A DNA stretch of 64,000 nucleotides. Origin: Methyloversatilis discipulorum. GTDB lineage: Bacteria > Pseudomonadota > Gammaproteobacteria > Burkholderiales > Rhodocyclaceae. Within the stretch, counting starts at the first letter, position 1. Every line of letters begins with the position of its first letter. Under the pieces are notes generated by a model. The model was not told where the DNA came from, ran no database searches, and saw only the letters and a program-made list of their open reading frames with translations. Position numbers and translations under genes: made by a program. This document shows positions 8,585-17,513 of the stretch, in pieces. The stretch is taken from NCBI RefSeq assembly GCF_018780585.1, contig NZ_JADMJL010000038.1, forward strand, positions 62,001 to 126,000, in the 5' to 3' direction.

Positions 8585-9330
8585 TGGGTGTTCTCGACGG
8601 ACAGATTGCGCTGGTGACCGGCGCCAGCCGGGGCATCGGCCGCGCGATTGCGCTGGCGCTCGGCCAGGCGGGAGCCACGGTGATCGGCACCGCGACCAGT
8701 GAAGCCGGCGCTGCAGGCATACAGCAGTCCTTCGAGACTGCTGGCGTCCGGGGGCGGGGCATCGTGCTCGACGTGACCGATACTGCGGCGATTCCCGCCA
8801 CGATCAGCGCGATTGAGAAGGACTTCGGCACCGTTTCCGTGCTGGTGAACAACGCCGGCATCACGCGCGACAACCTCGCAATGCGGATGAAGGACGACGA
8901 GTGGCAGGCGGTCATCGACACCAACCTGAAGGCGGTATTCACGATGTCGCGCGCCGTGATGAAGGGCATGATGAAGGCGCGCAGCGGCCGCATCATCAAC
9001 ATCACGTCGGTGGTCGGCGAAACCGGTAATCCCGGACAGGCCAACTACGCCGCCGCCAAGGCCGGCGTCGCCGGGATGAGCATGGCGCTGGCGCGCGAAC
9101 TGGGTTCGCGCAACATCACCGTGAATTGCGTGGCGCCGGGCTTCATCGCCACCGACATGACCGAGGCGCTGGGCGACGCCGCCCGTGACGCGTTGCTGGG
9201 CCAGATTCCGCTGGGTCGCCTCGGCTCGGCTGACGAAGTGGCCGCTGCCGTCGTGTTCCTCGCGTCGCCGCTCGCTGCCTACGTGACCGGCAGTACCTTG
9301 CATGTGAACGGCGGGATGTTCATGCATTGA
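8584..9330 (+). CDS. fabG: 3-oxoacyl-ACP reductase
   Basis: NADPH-dependent short-chain dehydrogenase of 248 aa. It has the TGASRGIG cofactor motif, NNAG, the catalytic Ser in ITSVVGETGN and YAAAK (Tyr/Lys). A C-terminal VNGGMFMH end is typical of FabG. The ATG at 8584 overlaps the fabD stop. Confidence 0.96.
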   Translation: MGVLDGQIALVTGASRGIGRAIALALGQAGATVIGTATSEAGAAGIQQSFETAGVRGRGIVLDVTDTAAIPATISAIEKDFGTVSVLVNNAGITRDNLAMRMKDDEWQAVIDTNLKAVFTMSRAVMKGMMKARSGRIINITSVVGETGNPGQANYAAAKAGVAGMSMALARELGSRNITVNCVAPGFIATDMTEALGDAARDALLGQIPLGRLGSADEVAAAVVFLASPLAAYVTGSTLHVNGGMFMH

Positions 9331-9393
9331 TATTCGGCGGTGTGCGGCGCGCAAGCGCCATACACCTCCAAAGGCGAAGTGGACCAGGCTTTC

Positions 9394-9402
9394 TGTTACA
9401 CT
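9394..9402 (+). promoter_or_regulatory. Candidate extended -10 promoter for acpP
   Basis: TG-T-TACACT forms an extended -10 about 65 nt upstream of acpP, in the only sizeable gap (136 bp) of the fab cluster. No good -35 is seen. A private acpP promoter would fit the known high expression of this gene. Confidence 0.4.
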
Positions 9403-9466
9403 CGCGCCACTTTTTTTTCGCGCTCTCACGCTCTAGTCAGGGCATACACAGGGAAGGAGTACCGCA

Positions 9467-9712
9467 ATGGAAAACATCGAACAACGCGTCAAGAAGATCG
9501 TTGCCGAACAACTGGGCGTCAACGAAGCCGAGATCAAGAACGAATCGTCTTTCGTCGACGATCTGGGCGCTGACTCGCTCGACACGGTTGAACTGGTCAT
9601 GGCGCTCGAAGAAGAGTTCGAATGCGAAATCCCCGACGAAGAAGCCGAGAAGATCACCTCGGTGCAACAGGCCATCGATTACGTGAACCGTCATCTGGCC
9701 AGCAAGGCCTGA
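9467..9712 (+). CDS. acpP: Acyl carrier protein
   Basis: 81-aa acidic ACP. The phosphopantetheine attachment Ser lies in [18 protein letters not shown]. Preceded by GGAAGGAGTA, a strong ribosome binding site. It is modified by AcpS, also encoded in this window. Confidence 0.98.
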   Translation: MENIEQRVKKIVAEQLGVNEAEIKNESSFVDDLGADSLDTVELVMALEEEFECEIPDEEAEKITSVQQAIDYVNRHLASKA

Positions 9713-9736
9713 TCGTTTCATCGAGCGGAGTACGTT

Positions 9737-10975
9737 TTGGCACGTAAAAGAATAGTTGTCACCGGCCTGGGCATCATCTCCCCGGTCGGGAACACGGTCG
9801 GACAAGCCTGGGAGAACATCCTGGCGGCGAAGTCGGGGATCCGTCGCATCACGCGTTTCGATCCGTCCGAATTGCCTGTCCAGATCGCGGGCGAAGTGCG
9901 CGATTTCGACGTCGCCAACTACCTGTCTCCGAAAGAGGCACGGCGTTTCGACACCTTCATCCATTTCGGCATCGCTGCCTCGATGGATGCCATCCGCGAT
10001 GCCGGACTCGAAGCGAATCCGGCCAACGCCGAGCGCATCGGCGTCTGCGTCGGCTCGGGCATCGGCGGTCTGCCGATGATCGAGGAAACCCACAACGCCA
10101 TGCTGGCAGGCGGCGTGCGCAAGGTGTCGCCGTTCTTCGTGCCGGGCTCGATCATCAACATGATCTCCGGCATCGTGGCGATCAACTACGGTTTCAAGGG
10201 CCCGAACTTTGCAACCGTCAGTGCCTGCGCGACGGCCAACCATTCGATTGGCGAAGCGATGCGCCTGATCGAGTATGGCGATGCCGACGTGATGATTGCC
10301 GGTGGTGCCGAATCGACGATGTGCCCGCTGGGCGTGGCCGGCTTCGCGGCTGCCAAGGCGCTGTCGGGCCGTAACGATGATCCGGAGACCGCCAGCCGTC
10401 CGTGGGACAGCGGTCGTGACGGCTTCGTACTGGGTGAAGGTGCTGGCGTGCTGGTGCTCGAGGAGTACGAGCACGCGAAGGCCCGCGGCGCCCGCATCTA
10501 CTGCGAACTCGCTGGCTACGGCATGAGTGCCGACGCGCATCACATCACTGCGCCCTGCGAGGACGGTGAAGGTGCATCGCGCAGCATGGCGAATGCGCTG
10601 CGCAACGGTGGGGTGGCGCTGGACGAGGTCGACTACATCAACGCTCACGGCACATCCACGCCGCTGGGCGACATTGCCGAAACGGTGGCGATCAAGCGCT
10701 GTTTTGGTGAGCACGCTAAAACGCTGTGCGTCAGCTCGACCAAGTCCATGACCGGTCACGCACTGGGCGCGGCCGCGGGTATCGAGGCGGTGGTGACGGT
10801 GATGGCGATCCACAAGCAGATCGCGCCGCCGACCGCCAATCTGCGCGACCAGGATCCGGCCTGCGATCTCGATTACGTGCCGCTGGTGCCGCGCGAGATC
10901 AACATCCGTTCCGCGCTGTCGAATTCCTTCGGTTTCGGCGGTACGAACGCGACGCTGGTCTTCCGTCGCATGTGA
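9737..10975 (+). CDS. fabF: 3-oxoacyl-ACP synthase II (KAS II)
   Basis: Elongation condensing enzyme of 412 aa. It begins ARKRIVVTGLGIISPVGN. The nucleophile Cys lies in VSACATANHS, the two catalytic His in NAHGTST and SMTGHALGAA, and FGFGGTNA is near the C-terminus. The start is a TTG (9737) with GAGCGGAG 7 bases upstream; no ATG is available at the conserved N-terminus. The transcript probably ends at the terminator at 11028-11062. Confidence 0.95.
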   Translation: MARKRIVVTGLGIISPVGNTVGQAWENILAAKSGIRRITRFDPSELPVQIAGEVRDFDVANYLSPKEARRFDTFIHFGIAASMDAIRDAGLEANPANAERIGVCVGSGIGGLPMIEETHNAMLAGGVRKVSPFFVPGSIINMISGIVAINYGFKGPNFATVSACATANHSIGEAMRLIEYGDADVMIAGGAESTMCPLGVAGFAAAKALSGRNDDPETASRPWDSGRDGFVLGEGAGVLVLEEYEHAKARGARIYCELAGYGMSADAHHITAPCEDGEGASRSMANALRNGGVALDEVDYINAHGTSTPLGDIAETVAIKRCFGEHAKTLCVSSTKSMTGHALGAAAGIEAVVTVMAIHKQIAPPTANLRDQDPACDLDYVPLVPREINIRSALSNSFGFGGTNATLVFRRM

Positions 10976-11018
10976 GCGACCGGCCTTGAACCGCGAGCGG
11001 CTTCAGGGCTTCCGGCAG

Positions 11019-11465
11019 ATGCATCTGAAAGGGTCACGTCTTCGCGACGTGGCCCTTTTTTTCGCCTCGCTTGCCGCTGTCGTCGCATCGGTACTGCTGG
11101 GTCCTCTCGCCATCGCGCTCTGTGCACCCTCGCTGCTGCTGACCGCAGCGGCGCGCGTGCGGGCGGGGCGCCTGTGCGGGCTGGCGAGCGAGGATGGCGA
11201 ATCCCTCACTTGCGTACAGTCCGTCGGCGAGGCGCTGAGCGGTCGCCCCTGCGCTGCGAGAATGGGGCGTGCATGGACTTCGGTCACGTTGGAAGGCGAG
11301 GGCGGGCGACAGCACCTGCTGCTGTTTGCGGACCAGTTCGACAGCGTCGACGATTACCGGCGCTTCAGACTGTGGTTGCGTGCAGTTCTTCTGGCTGACG
11401 CGAGCGACGCGGACGCAGGATGGTCGGGCTGGCTGCGTCGCTGGTATCGGGGTAGTCACGACTGA
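11019..11465 (+). CDS. YgfX/CptA-like inner-membrane protein
   Basis: Protein of about 148 aa with two adjacent membrane helices near the N-terminus ([16 protein letters not shown] and [15 protein letters not shown]). The C-terminal cytosolic domain [20 protein letters not shown] resembles the E. coli YgfX segment RQHLWLAADSMDEAEW. E. coli YgfX is a small membrane protein linked to cell shape and to SdhE. Similarity is by eye. The start is uncertain: the ATG at 11019 or a TTG at 10986. Either way the fabF terminator lies within its first codons. Its 3' end overlaps the nadB coding region by about 100 bp on the opposite strand. Confidence 0.55.
   Translation: MHLKGSRLRDVALFFASLAAVVASVLLGPLAIALCAPSLLLTAAARVRAGRLCGLASEDGESLTCVQSVGEALSGRPCAARMGRAWTSVTLEGEGGRQHLLLFADQFDSVDDYRRFRLWLRAVLLADASDADAGWSGWLRRWYRGSHD
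11028..11062 (+). terminator. Intrinsic terminator of the fab operon, inside the next gene's 5' end
   Basis: Stem GGGTCACGTC / GACGTGGCCC (10 bp with one G-U pair), loop TTCGC, then seven T. Flanking A and T residues lengthen the stem. It lies about 50 bp past the fabF stop but within the first codons of the YgfX-like gene. Confidence 0.8.
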
Positions 11466-12993
11466 AATGCAGGCCGCGACTCTCGTGCCGCTGCATCGCG
11501 CTGCGCACGATGAGATGGGCGGTCATGACCAGATTGCGCAATTCGATCAGGTCATTGCTGATGCGGAAGTGCGCGTAGTACTCGTCGATCTCGCGTTCCA
11601 GCAGGCGGATGCGGTGCAGTGCGCGTTCAAGGCGCTTGTTGGTACGAACGATACCGACGTAGTCCCACATGAAGCGGCGCAGCTCGTCCCAGTTGTGCGC
11701 GATCACCACCTCTTCGTCTGCGTCGGTCACGCGGCTTTCGTCCCAGGCCGGCAGGTCGGGCAGGGAAGAGCCGGGTCGGGCGAGGATGTCCTGTGCCGCA
11801 GACTCCGCATAGACGAGGCATTCCAGCAGCGAATTGCTCGCCAGCCGGTTGGCGCCGTGCAGGCCGGTGTAGCTGGTCTCGCCGATCGCGTACAGGCCAT
11901 CGACATCGGTATGCGCACGCTGGTCGACCTTGACGCCGCCGCAGGTGTAATGCGCCGCCGGCACCACCGGAATCGGCTGCCGCGTGATGTCTATGCCGAG
12001 TTCGAGGCAGCGTGCGTGGATGTTCGGGAAATGGCTGATCAGGAAGTCGGCCGGCTTGTGCGACACGTCAAGATAGACGCAGTCGAGACCGCGCTTCTTC
12101 ATTTCGTAGTCGATCGCCCGTGCCACGACGTCGCGCGGCGCCAGTTCGGCGCGTTCGTCGTGCGCCGGCATGAAGCGTTCGCCGTCGGGCAGCCGCAGCA
12201 GGCCGCCTTCGCCGCGCATCGCCTCGGTGATCAGGAAGGACTTGGCGTGCGGGTGGTAGAGGCAGGTCGGGTGAAACTGGATGAATTCCATGTTTCCCAC
12301 CCTGCAACCGGCGCGCCAGGCCATCGCGATGCCGTCGCCGGTCGCAGTATCCGGATTGGTCGTGTACAGATAGACCTTGCCGGCACCGCCGGTTGCCAGC
12401 ACGACCACTGGCGCCGCAAAGGTATCGACGCGGTCGTTCTCGATGTCGAGGACGTAGGCGCCGGCGCAGCCCAGTTCGGGGCGACCGATCTTCCAGCCGA
12501 CGATTAGATCGACCGCCAGATGGCGTTCGAAGATATGGATGTTCGGGTGCGCCTTGACCTGACCGGTCAGCGTCATCTGGATGGCCGAGCCGGTCGCATC
12601 GGCCACATGCACGATGCGGCGGTGGCTGTGGCCGCCCTCGCGAGTCAGGTGGTAACCGAGCGAGGTCTGGTCGTCGCGCGTGAAGGGGACGCCGCGGCCG
12701 ATCAGCCACTCGATCGCGCGTCGGCCGTTCTCGACCACGAAGCGGCTGGCTTCCGGGTCGCACAGTCCGGCACCGGCGACCAGCGTGTCGCGCAGATGCG
12801 CCTCGACCGAGTCCTCGCTGTCGAGCACGGCAGCCACGCCACCCTGGGCCCAGCTGGAGGCGGAGTCCTCCAGCTTCTGCTTGGTGACCAGGGCGACCTG
12901 GCGACCGGCTTCCGCCAGTCGCAAAGCGAGCGCCTGTCCAGCCAGGCCGCTTCCGAGTACCAGCACGTCGAATGTCTGCACGGCGATCAGCAC
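11365..12993 (-). CDS. nadB: L-aspartate oxidase (quinolinate synthetase B)
   Basis: FAD enzyme of 542 aa that oxidises L-aspartate to iminoaspartate, the first step of de novo NAD synthesis. Dinucleotide motif [13 protein letters not shown] at the N-terminus, [11 protein letters not shown], the HPTCLYHP active-site segment, EAMRGEGG, and [14 protein letters not shown]. The start appears to be GTG (12993), with another GTG at 12981. After [12 protein letters not shown] the C-terminal tail of about 25 residues is variable and overlaps the convergent YgfX-like gene. Divergent from rpoE. Confidence 0.93.
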   Translation of the reverse strand: MLIAVQTFDVLVLGSGLAGQALALRLAEAGRQVALVTKQKLEDSASSWAQGGVAAVLDSEDSVEAHLRDTLVAGAGLCDPEASRFVVENGRRAIEWLIGRGVPFTRDDQTSLGYHLTREGGHSHRRIVHVADATGSAIQMTLTGQVKAHPNIHIFERHLAVDLIVGWKIGRPELGCAGAYVLDIENDRVDTFAAPVVVLATGGAGKVYLYTTNPDTATGDGIAMAWRAGCRVGNMEFIQFHPTCLYHPHAKSFLITEAMRGEGGLLRLPDGERFMPAHDERAELAPRDVVARAIDYEMKKRGLDCVYLDVSHKPADFLISHFPNIHARCLELGIDITRQPIPVVPAAHYTCGGVKVDQRAHTDVDGLYAIGETSYTGLHGANRLASNSLLECLVYAESAAQDILARPGSSLPDLPAWDESRVTDADEEVVIAHNWDELRRFMWDYVGIVRTNKRLERALHRIRLLEREIDEYYAHFRISNDLIELRNLVMTAHLIVRSAMQRHESRGLHFSRDYPDTSDAASPTILRPRRSRQPEELHATTV

Positions 12994-13063
12994 TTCAATG
13001 GGAGGGCTGCACTATATCGCAGCGCAGCGAGAGGATACCGGCTGCGGACGTGCCGACGGCAAT

Positions 13064-13091
13064 GAACTTTGTCGTCAGCCCCCGGTCTGTG
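13064..13091 (+). promoter_or_regulatory. Sigma-E type autoregulatory promoter upstream of rpoE
   Basis: GAACTT (13064-13069), 16-bp spacer, TCTGTG (13086-13091). This matches the RpoE/AlgU consensus GAACTT-N16/17-TCTGA. It would start transcription about 115 nt before rpoE. A separate TATACT (13150-13155) may serve a housekeeping promoter. Confidence 0.65.
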
Positions 13092-13213
13092 CTGGCATGG
13101 ACGCGACACTACACACCCTTCAAGTGGTACCCAGGCCTGCGCGCTCGGATATACTGCGCGCCAGTTCAAAACCCGCGCCGGTGAAAGACCCGGGTGGCAC
13201 AACATCGGCCCAG

Positions 13214-13813
13214 ATGAGCGAGCGAGAGGTTGACCAGCTGCTTGTCGAGCGTGCGCAGCGCGGCGACAAGCAGGCCTTCGGTCTGTTGGTCAGCAAGTAT
13301 CAGCGCAAGCTCGGACGGCTGCTGTCGCGCCTGATACGCGACCCGGCCGAAGTAGAGGACGTGGCACAGGAGGCCTTCATCAAGGCTTACCGTGCGCTGC
13401 CCTCGTTCCGCGGTGAGAGCGCGTTTTACACGTGGCTGTACAGGATAGGCGTCAATACGGCGAAGAACTACCTCGTGTCGCAGGGGCGCAGAGCCCCGAC
13501 CAGCACGGAGTTCGATTCCGAAGAGGCGGAAAACTTTGACGACAGCGACAACCTCCGGGACATCAACACCCCCGAGCGGCTGCTGCTGACCAAGCAGATC
13601 GGACAGACGGTGACCTCCGCAATGGAAGCACTGCCCGAAGAACTGCGCACAGCCATCATGCTGCGTGAGCTCGAAGGCATGGCCTACGAGGAGATCGCGA
13701 CAGTGATGGATTGTCCGATCGGGACGGTGCGTTCGCGCATTTTCCGTGCCCGGGAGGCGATCGCCGAGAAGCTACGGCCGCTGCTCGACACGGCTCCCGA
13801 CAAGAGGTGGTAA
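13214..13813 (+). CDS. rpoE: ECF sigma factor RpoE/AlgU
   Basis: Group IV sigma factor of 199 aa controlling envelope stress. Region 2 covers VSKYQRKLGRLLSR to FIKAYRALPSFRG; region 4 covers ALPEELRTAIMLRELEGM with the helix-turn-helix YEEIATVMDCPIGTVRSR. The start is the ATG at 13214 (MSEREVDQLL), the usual AlgU N-terminus; longer readings extend into the promoter. It is followed 5 bp later by its anti-sigma gene, the standard rpoE-rseA-rseB-rseC-mucD order. Confidence 0.95.
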   Translation: MSEREVDQLLVERAQRGDKQAFGLLVSKYQRKLGRLLSRLIRDPAEVEDVAQEAFIKAYRALPSFRGESAFYTWLYRIGVNTAKNYLVSQGRRAPTSTEFDSEEAENFDDSDNLRDINTPERLLLTKQIGQTVTSAMEALPEELRTAIMLRELEGMAYEEIATVMDCPIGTVRSRIFRAREAIAEKLRPLLDTAPDKRW

Positions 13814-13818
13814 CAGGC

Positions 13819-14325
13819 ATGAAAGAGAATCTGAGCGCATTCATCGACGACGAGCTCGATGAGCGCACGTCGCAGCAGGTGCTGGATCGCCTGCACGCGG
13901 ACGGCGATCTGCGCGATGAGTTTGCATTGCAGGTGATGATCGGTGATGTGCTGCGCGGCGACGATGGTTTCGACGCGCGTTTCACGGCGTCGGTCATGAG
14001 CAGGCTCGACGACGAGCCCACGGTGCTTGCGCCGGTCGCCTTCCGCGTCCAGCCCGAAGCCAAGCGGCTGTGGATGCCCGCAGCGGCAGCCGTTGCCGGC
14101 GTCGCGCTGGTGTCCTGGCTGGGGCTCGACTTCATGTCTGCACCCGACGTGCAGCCGCAACTGGCGGTTGCCCCGGTGGTCGTGCCGGTGCAGCTTGCAC
14201 AGACCGAATCGCCCCTTCGCGCCTATCTGGTCGCGCATCAGGGTTACTCGCCGACCGGCAGCATGCAGGGCGTCGCGCTCTACGCGCGCGGCGTTTCGGA
14301 TCCGCAGACCGACGACCGTCGATGA
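13819..14325 (+). CDS. rseA: Anti-sigma-E factor RseA (MucA-like)
   Basis: 168 aa. The N-terminal sigma-binding domain starts KENLSAFIDDELDE, the RseA_N signature. A single membrane helix (AAAAVAGVALVSWLGL, about residues 77-95) is followed by a short periplasmic tail that RseB should protect. It sequesters RpoE at the inner membrane until cut by DegS and RseP. The stop overlaps the rseB start (ATGA). Confidence 0.88.
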   Translation: MKENLSAFIDDELDERTSQQVLDRLHADGDLRDEFALQVMIGDVLRGDDGFDARFTASVMSRLDDEPTVLAPVAFRVQPEAKRLWMPAAAAVAGVALVSWLGLDFMSAPDVQPQLAVAPVVVPVQLAQTESPLRAYLVAHQGYSPTGSMQGVALYARGVSDPQTDDRR

Positions 14326-15290
14326 TCGTGCGGGCAGTCTGGCTGTTTGCGTCCTTGCTGTTTGCGCAGGGCGCGCTGGCCCAGGGGCAGCCTGAAGCGC
14401 TGTCCCTCCTCGGGCGAGCGGTGAGCGCCTCGCAGCGCACCTCCTACATCGGCACTTTCGTCTATCAGAGCGGTTCGAATGTTGAAACCTCGCGCGTCGC
14501 ACATTACGTCGACACCGAGGGCAATTCGGTCGAACGGCTGGAAGTGCTCGACGGCAGCCCGCGCGAGGTCATCCGCGTCAATGACGAGGTGCGTTGCTAC
14601 CTGCCGAAGGAAAAGATCATCATCGAGGACCGGCGTGGCGCGCGGAAGACTTTCCCGTCGCTGTTGCCGGAGTCGGTCGGTGCGCTCAGCGATTACTACA
14701 CGGTTCGCAAAGGCCCGCCCGGCCGCGTCGCAGGCTTCGATACCCAGTCCGTGCTGCTCGAGCCGAAGGACGGTTACCGTTACGGTCACATGTTCTGGAT
14801 CGAGGCGCAGACCGGCCTGTTGCTGAAGGCACGCATGGTGAACGAGCGCAGCGAACCGATAGAGCAGTTCGCCTTCGCCCAACTGCAGCTCGGCCCGGCG
14901 CTGACGCGTGAGGACGTGCAATCCAGACTGGCTGCCTCGTCGTCCGGCTGGAAGGTGCACACGGCGAATTCGACCCAGGCCCAGAATGCCGACCTCGGCT
15001 GGACGATGAATGGCGACGTGCCGGGCTTCCGCCAGATCGCCGGCATGAAGCGGTCGCTTGGCCCGGACCGCCCCGACATGGTCCACATGGTGTTCTCCGA
15101 CGGCCTCGCTGCAATCTCGGTATTCATCGAGCCCTACCGCAAGGAAGACGGAAACGTCGTCGGGCCGATGAAGCATGGCGCCGTGAATGTGTACAAGCGA
15201 CGGCTGGCGGGCTACGTCATCACCGCGCTCGGCGAGGTGCCGCCGCACAGTCTGCAGCGCATGGCGGACGCGGTGGGACAGAAGCGTTGA
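14322..15290 (+). CDS. rseB: Sigma-E regulatory protein RseB (MucB-like)
   Basis: Periplasmic protein of 322 aa that binds RseA and senses mislocalised lipid or LPS. A signal peptide ends at ALAQ. The mature part contains SYIGTFVYQSGSNVETSRVAH, split here as the LolA-like domain start, and a C-terminal SmpB-like domain including MVHMVFSDGLAAISVFIEP. Translationally coupled to rseA and rseC by stop/start overlaps. Confidence 0.9.
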   Translation: MIVRAVWLFASLLFAQGALAQGQPEALSLLGRAVSASQRTSYIGTFVYQSGSNVETSRVAHYVDTEGNSVERLEVLDGSPREVIRVNDEVRCYLPKEKIIIEDRRGARKTFPSLLPESVGALSDYYTVRKGPPGRVAGFDTQSVLLEPKDGYRYGHMFWIEAQTGLLLKARMVNERSEPIEQFAFAQLQLGPALTREDVQSRLAASSSGWKVHTANSTQAQNADLGWTMNGDVPGFRQIAGMKRSLGPDRPDMVHMVFSDGLAAISVFIEPYRKEDGNVVGPMKHGAVNVYKRRLAGYVITALGEVPPHSLQRMADAVGQKR

Positions 15291-15718
15291 TGAACGTCCG
15301 TTCGGGTCAGGTCCGCCGCGTCGCCGATGGTTTCGCCTGGGTCGATGTCGAGCGGCAGAGCGGGTGTGGTCGATGTGCCGAAAGCGGTGGCTGCGGTCGG
15401 GCCTGTGAATCGGCCGCGGCGACCTACGTGATACCCCTTGACGTCGCCGTGCGGCCAGGCGAACGCGTCGATGTCGTCGTGTCGCAGCGGGCGCCGCTGA
15501 TCGCCGCGCTGCTGACCTACGGCGTTGCGCTGCTCGCGCTGTTCGTGGGCGTTGCACTGGCCATGCTGCTGGCTGGCGATTCGGACCTTTCGGTGGCCGC
15601 AGGAGCCCTGGTCGGTCTGATCGCGGCAGCGGGCTGGCTGCGTGGCAGCCGCTCGCGCAGCACGCTCATTCCTTCCGTACGCATCCTTTCCGGTCGCGAC
15701 CTTTCGCCCAGATCATGA
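15290..15718 (+). CDS. rseC: RseC/MucC family positive regulator of sigma E
   Basis: 142 aa. A cytoplasmic Cys-rich N-terminal segment (SGCGRCAESGGCGRAC) could bind an iron-sulfur cluster. Two membrane helices follow (APLIAALLTYGVALLALFVG and LSVAAGALVGLIAAAGWL). Short N- and C-terminal cytosolic ends match the family. The ATG at 15290 overlaps the rseB stop, and the gene end overlaps mucD by 4 bases. Confidence 0.85.
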   Translation: MNVRSGQVRRVADGFAWVDVERQSGCGRCAESGGCGRACESAAATYVIPLDVAVRPGERVDVVVSQRAPLIAALLTYGVALLALFVGVALAMLLAGDSDLSVAAGALVGLIAAAGWLRGSRSRSTLIPSVRILSGRDLSPRS

Positions 15719-17157
15719 AATCCCTGTTCGCGGCTGCGGTGTTCAGCCTGAGTTGCCTGTTTGCCCTCGTTCCCCCGGCCAGCGCGCAACGCGAACTGCC
15801 GGATTTTTCTCAGCTGGTCGAGCAGCAGGGACGGGCGGTGGTCAATATCAGCACGACGCAGAAGGTCAGTACGCGTGCAATGCCGCAGCTTCCGCCGGGT
15901 CTGGACGAAGACGACCCGATGTTCGATTTCTTCCGCCGCTTCATTCCGCAGCAGCCGGGCGTACCGGGCTCGCAGGACGCGCGCTCGCTCGGTTCCGGCT
16001 TCATCATCTCGGCCGACGGCTATCTGATGACCAACGCGCACGTGGTCGATGAAGCCGATGAGATCACCGTCCGCCTGTCGGACAAGCGCGAGTTCAGGGC
16101 GCGCGTGATCGGTGCCGACAAGCGCACCGACGTCGCCGTGCTCAAGATCGACGCCTCCGGCCTGCCGGTCGTCCGTTTCGGCGACGCCAGCAAGCTCAAG
16201 GTGGGTGAGTGGGTCGTTGCCATCGGTTCGCCCTTCGGTTTCGAGAGCTCGGTCACGGCCGGCATCGTGTCGGCCAAGGGCCGCTCGCTGCCGCAGGAGA
16301 ACTTCGTTCCTTTCATCCAGACCGACGTCGCCATCAACCCCGGCAATTCGGGTGGGCCGCTGTTCAACCTGCGCGGCGAGGTGGTGGGCATCAACTCGCA
16401 GATCTACAGTCGCAACGGCGGCTTCATGGGCCTGTCCTTCGCCATTCCGATCGACGTCGCGATGGATGTGCAGTCGCAGCTGCGCGCCACCGGCCGCGTG
16501 CAGCGCGGGCGCATCGGCGTGGTCATCCAGGAAGTGACGAAGGAACTGGCCGACTCCTTTGGCCTGCCGAACGCCGAAGGTGCACTGGTCAGTTCGGTCG
16601 AGCCGCGTGGCCCGGCGGAAAAGGCGGGCATCGAACCGGGCGACGTGATCCTGCGTTTCGACGGCAAGCAGGTCGAGAAGTCGGGCGATCTGCCGCGGCT
16701 GGTGGGTGGAACGAAGCCGGGCACGGCGTCGGTCGCGCAGATCTGGCGCAACGGTGCGACGCGTGATATCCGCGTCACCGTGGCCGAACTGAGCGACGAA
16801 CGCATCGACCCGCGCAAGGCCCGCCGGGGCGCGGCGCCCGAGGCGGCACCCGCACCCAACCGGCTGGGTCTGGTGCTGTCCGAGCTGACGCCGCAGCAGA
16901 AGCGCGAACTGAAGGTCGAGGGCGGGCTGAAGGTGGAGGAAGTCGCGGGCAACCAGCGATCCGACCTGCGTGCCGGCGACGTCATCCTGGCGGTGATCGC
17001 CCGCGGCAAGCAGACACCGGTCGGCACGCTGGAGCAGTTCAACAAGATCCTCTCCAGCATCGAACCCAAGGTCGGGCTGACGGTGCTTGTACGCCGCGGT
17101 GACAGCCAGACCTTCCTGACGCTGCGCGCGCCGAACGGGCAGGGCGACGGCAAGTGA
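15715..17157 (+). CDS. mucD: Periplasmic serine endoprotease DegP/MucD
   Basis: HtrA-family protease/chaperone of 480 aa. The signal peptide ends near PASAQ. The trypsin-like domain has His in MTNAHVVD, Asp in RTDVAVLKID and Ser in GNSGGPLFN. Two PDZ domains follow, the first near GRIGVVIQEV, the second near LGLVLSELTP. Within a sigma-E operon it fits MucD. Starts with ATGA overlap to rseC; its stop overlaps the glutaredoxin-like start. Confidence 0.95.
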   Translation: MKSLFAAAVFSLSCLFALVPPASAQRELPDFSQLVEQQGRAVVNISTTQKVSTRAMPQLPPGLDEDDPMFDFFRRFIPQQPGVPGSQDARSLGSGFIISADGYLMTNAHVVDEADEITVRLSDKREFRARVIGADKRTDVAVLKIDASGLPVVRFGDASKLKVGEWVVAIGSPFGFESSVTAGIVSAKGRSLPQENFVPFIQTDVAINPGNSGGPLFNLRGEVVGINSQIYSRNGGFMGLSFAIPIDVAMDVQSQLRATGRVQRGRIGVVIQEVTKELADSFGLPNAEGALVSSVEPRGPAEKAGIEPGDVILRFDGKQVEKSGDLPRLVGGTKPGTASVAQIWRNGATRDIRVTVAELSDERIDPRKARRGAAPEAAPAPNRLGLVLSELTPQQKRELKVEGGLKVEEVAGNQRSDLRAGDVILAVIARGKQTPVGTLEQFNKILSSIEPKVGLTVLVRRGDSQTFLTLRAPNGQGDGK

Positions 17158-17411
17158 GCGGCGCTCAGCGCGAACTGACGCTCTACCTGCGGCGCTGGTG
17201 CCACCTGTGTGACGAGCTGATCGAGGCGCTTGAGCCGCTGATCGCCGGCCAGGGGATCAGCGTGCGCGAAATCGATATCGACGAGCACGAGGAATTCGAG
17301 GACGCCTATGGCGAGCACATTCCGGTGCTCTGTGCGGGCGATCGCGAACTGTGCCGGCACCGGCTGGACGAGGGGGCTGTACGGGCCTATCTGCTAGAAT
17401 CGCGCGCTTGA
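17154..17411 (+). CDS. Glutaredoxin-like protein
   Basis: 85-aa thioredoxin-fold protein of the DUF836 type. The redox motif is CHLC in LRRWCHLCDEL near residue 16, then a DIDEHEEFEDAYGEHIPVL segment with the cis-Pro. The start is GTG, overlapping the mucD stop (GTGA), so it is translationally coupled to the protease. Its role in envelope stress is not established. Confidence 0.8.
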   Translation: MSGAQRELTLYLRRWCHLCDELIEALEPLIAGQGISVREIDIDEHEEFEDAYGEHIPVLCAGDRELCRHRLDEGAVRAYLLESRA

Positions 17412-17440
17412 CTGCAGGCCCGGTCCGGCTGACCGCACAG

Positions 17441-17466
17441 GGGTGCCCGCCACGGCGCCCTTTTTT
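17441..17466 (+). terminator. Intrinsic terminator after the sigma-E operon
   Basis: GGGTGCC-CGCCAC-GGCGCCC (7-bp stem with one G-U pair) followed by six T. Separates the rpoE-mucD operon from lepA. Confidence 0.8.
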
Positions 17467-17513
17467 GTTTTCCGCCGCCCTTTTTTGATTCCGTTCCCGA
17501 TTCCATTCGACTG

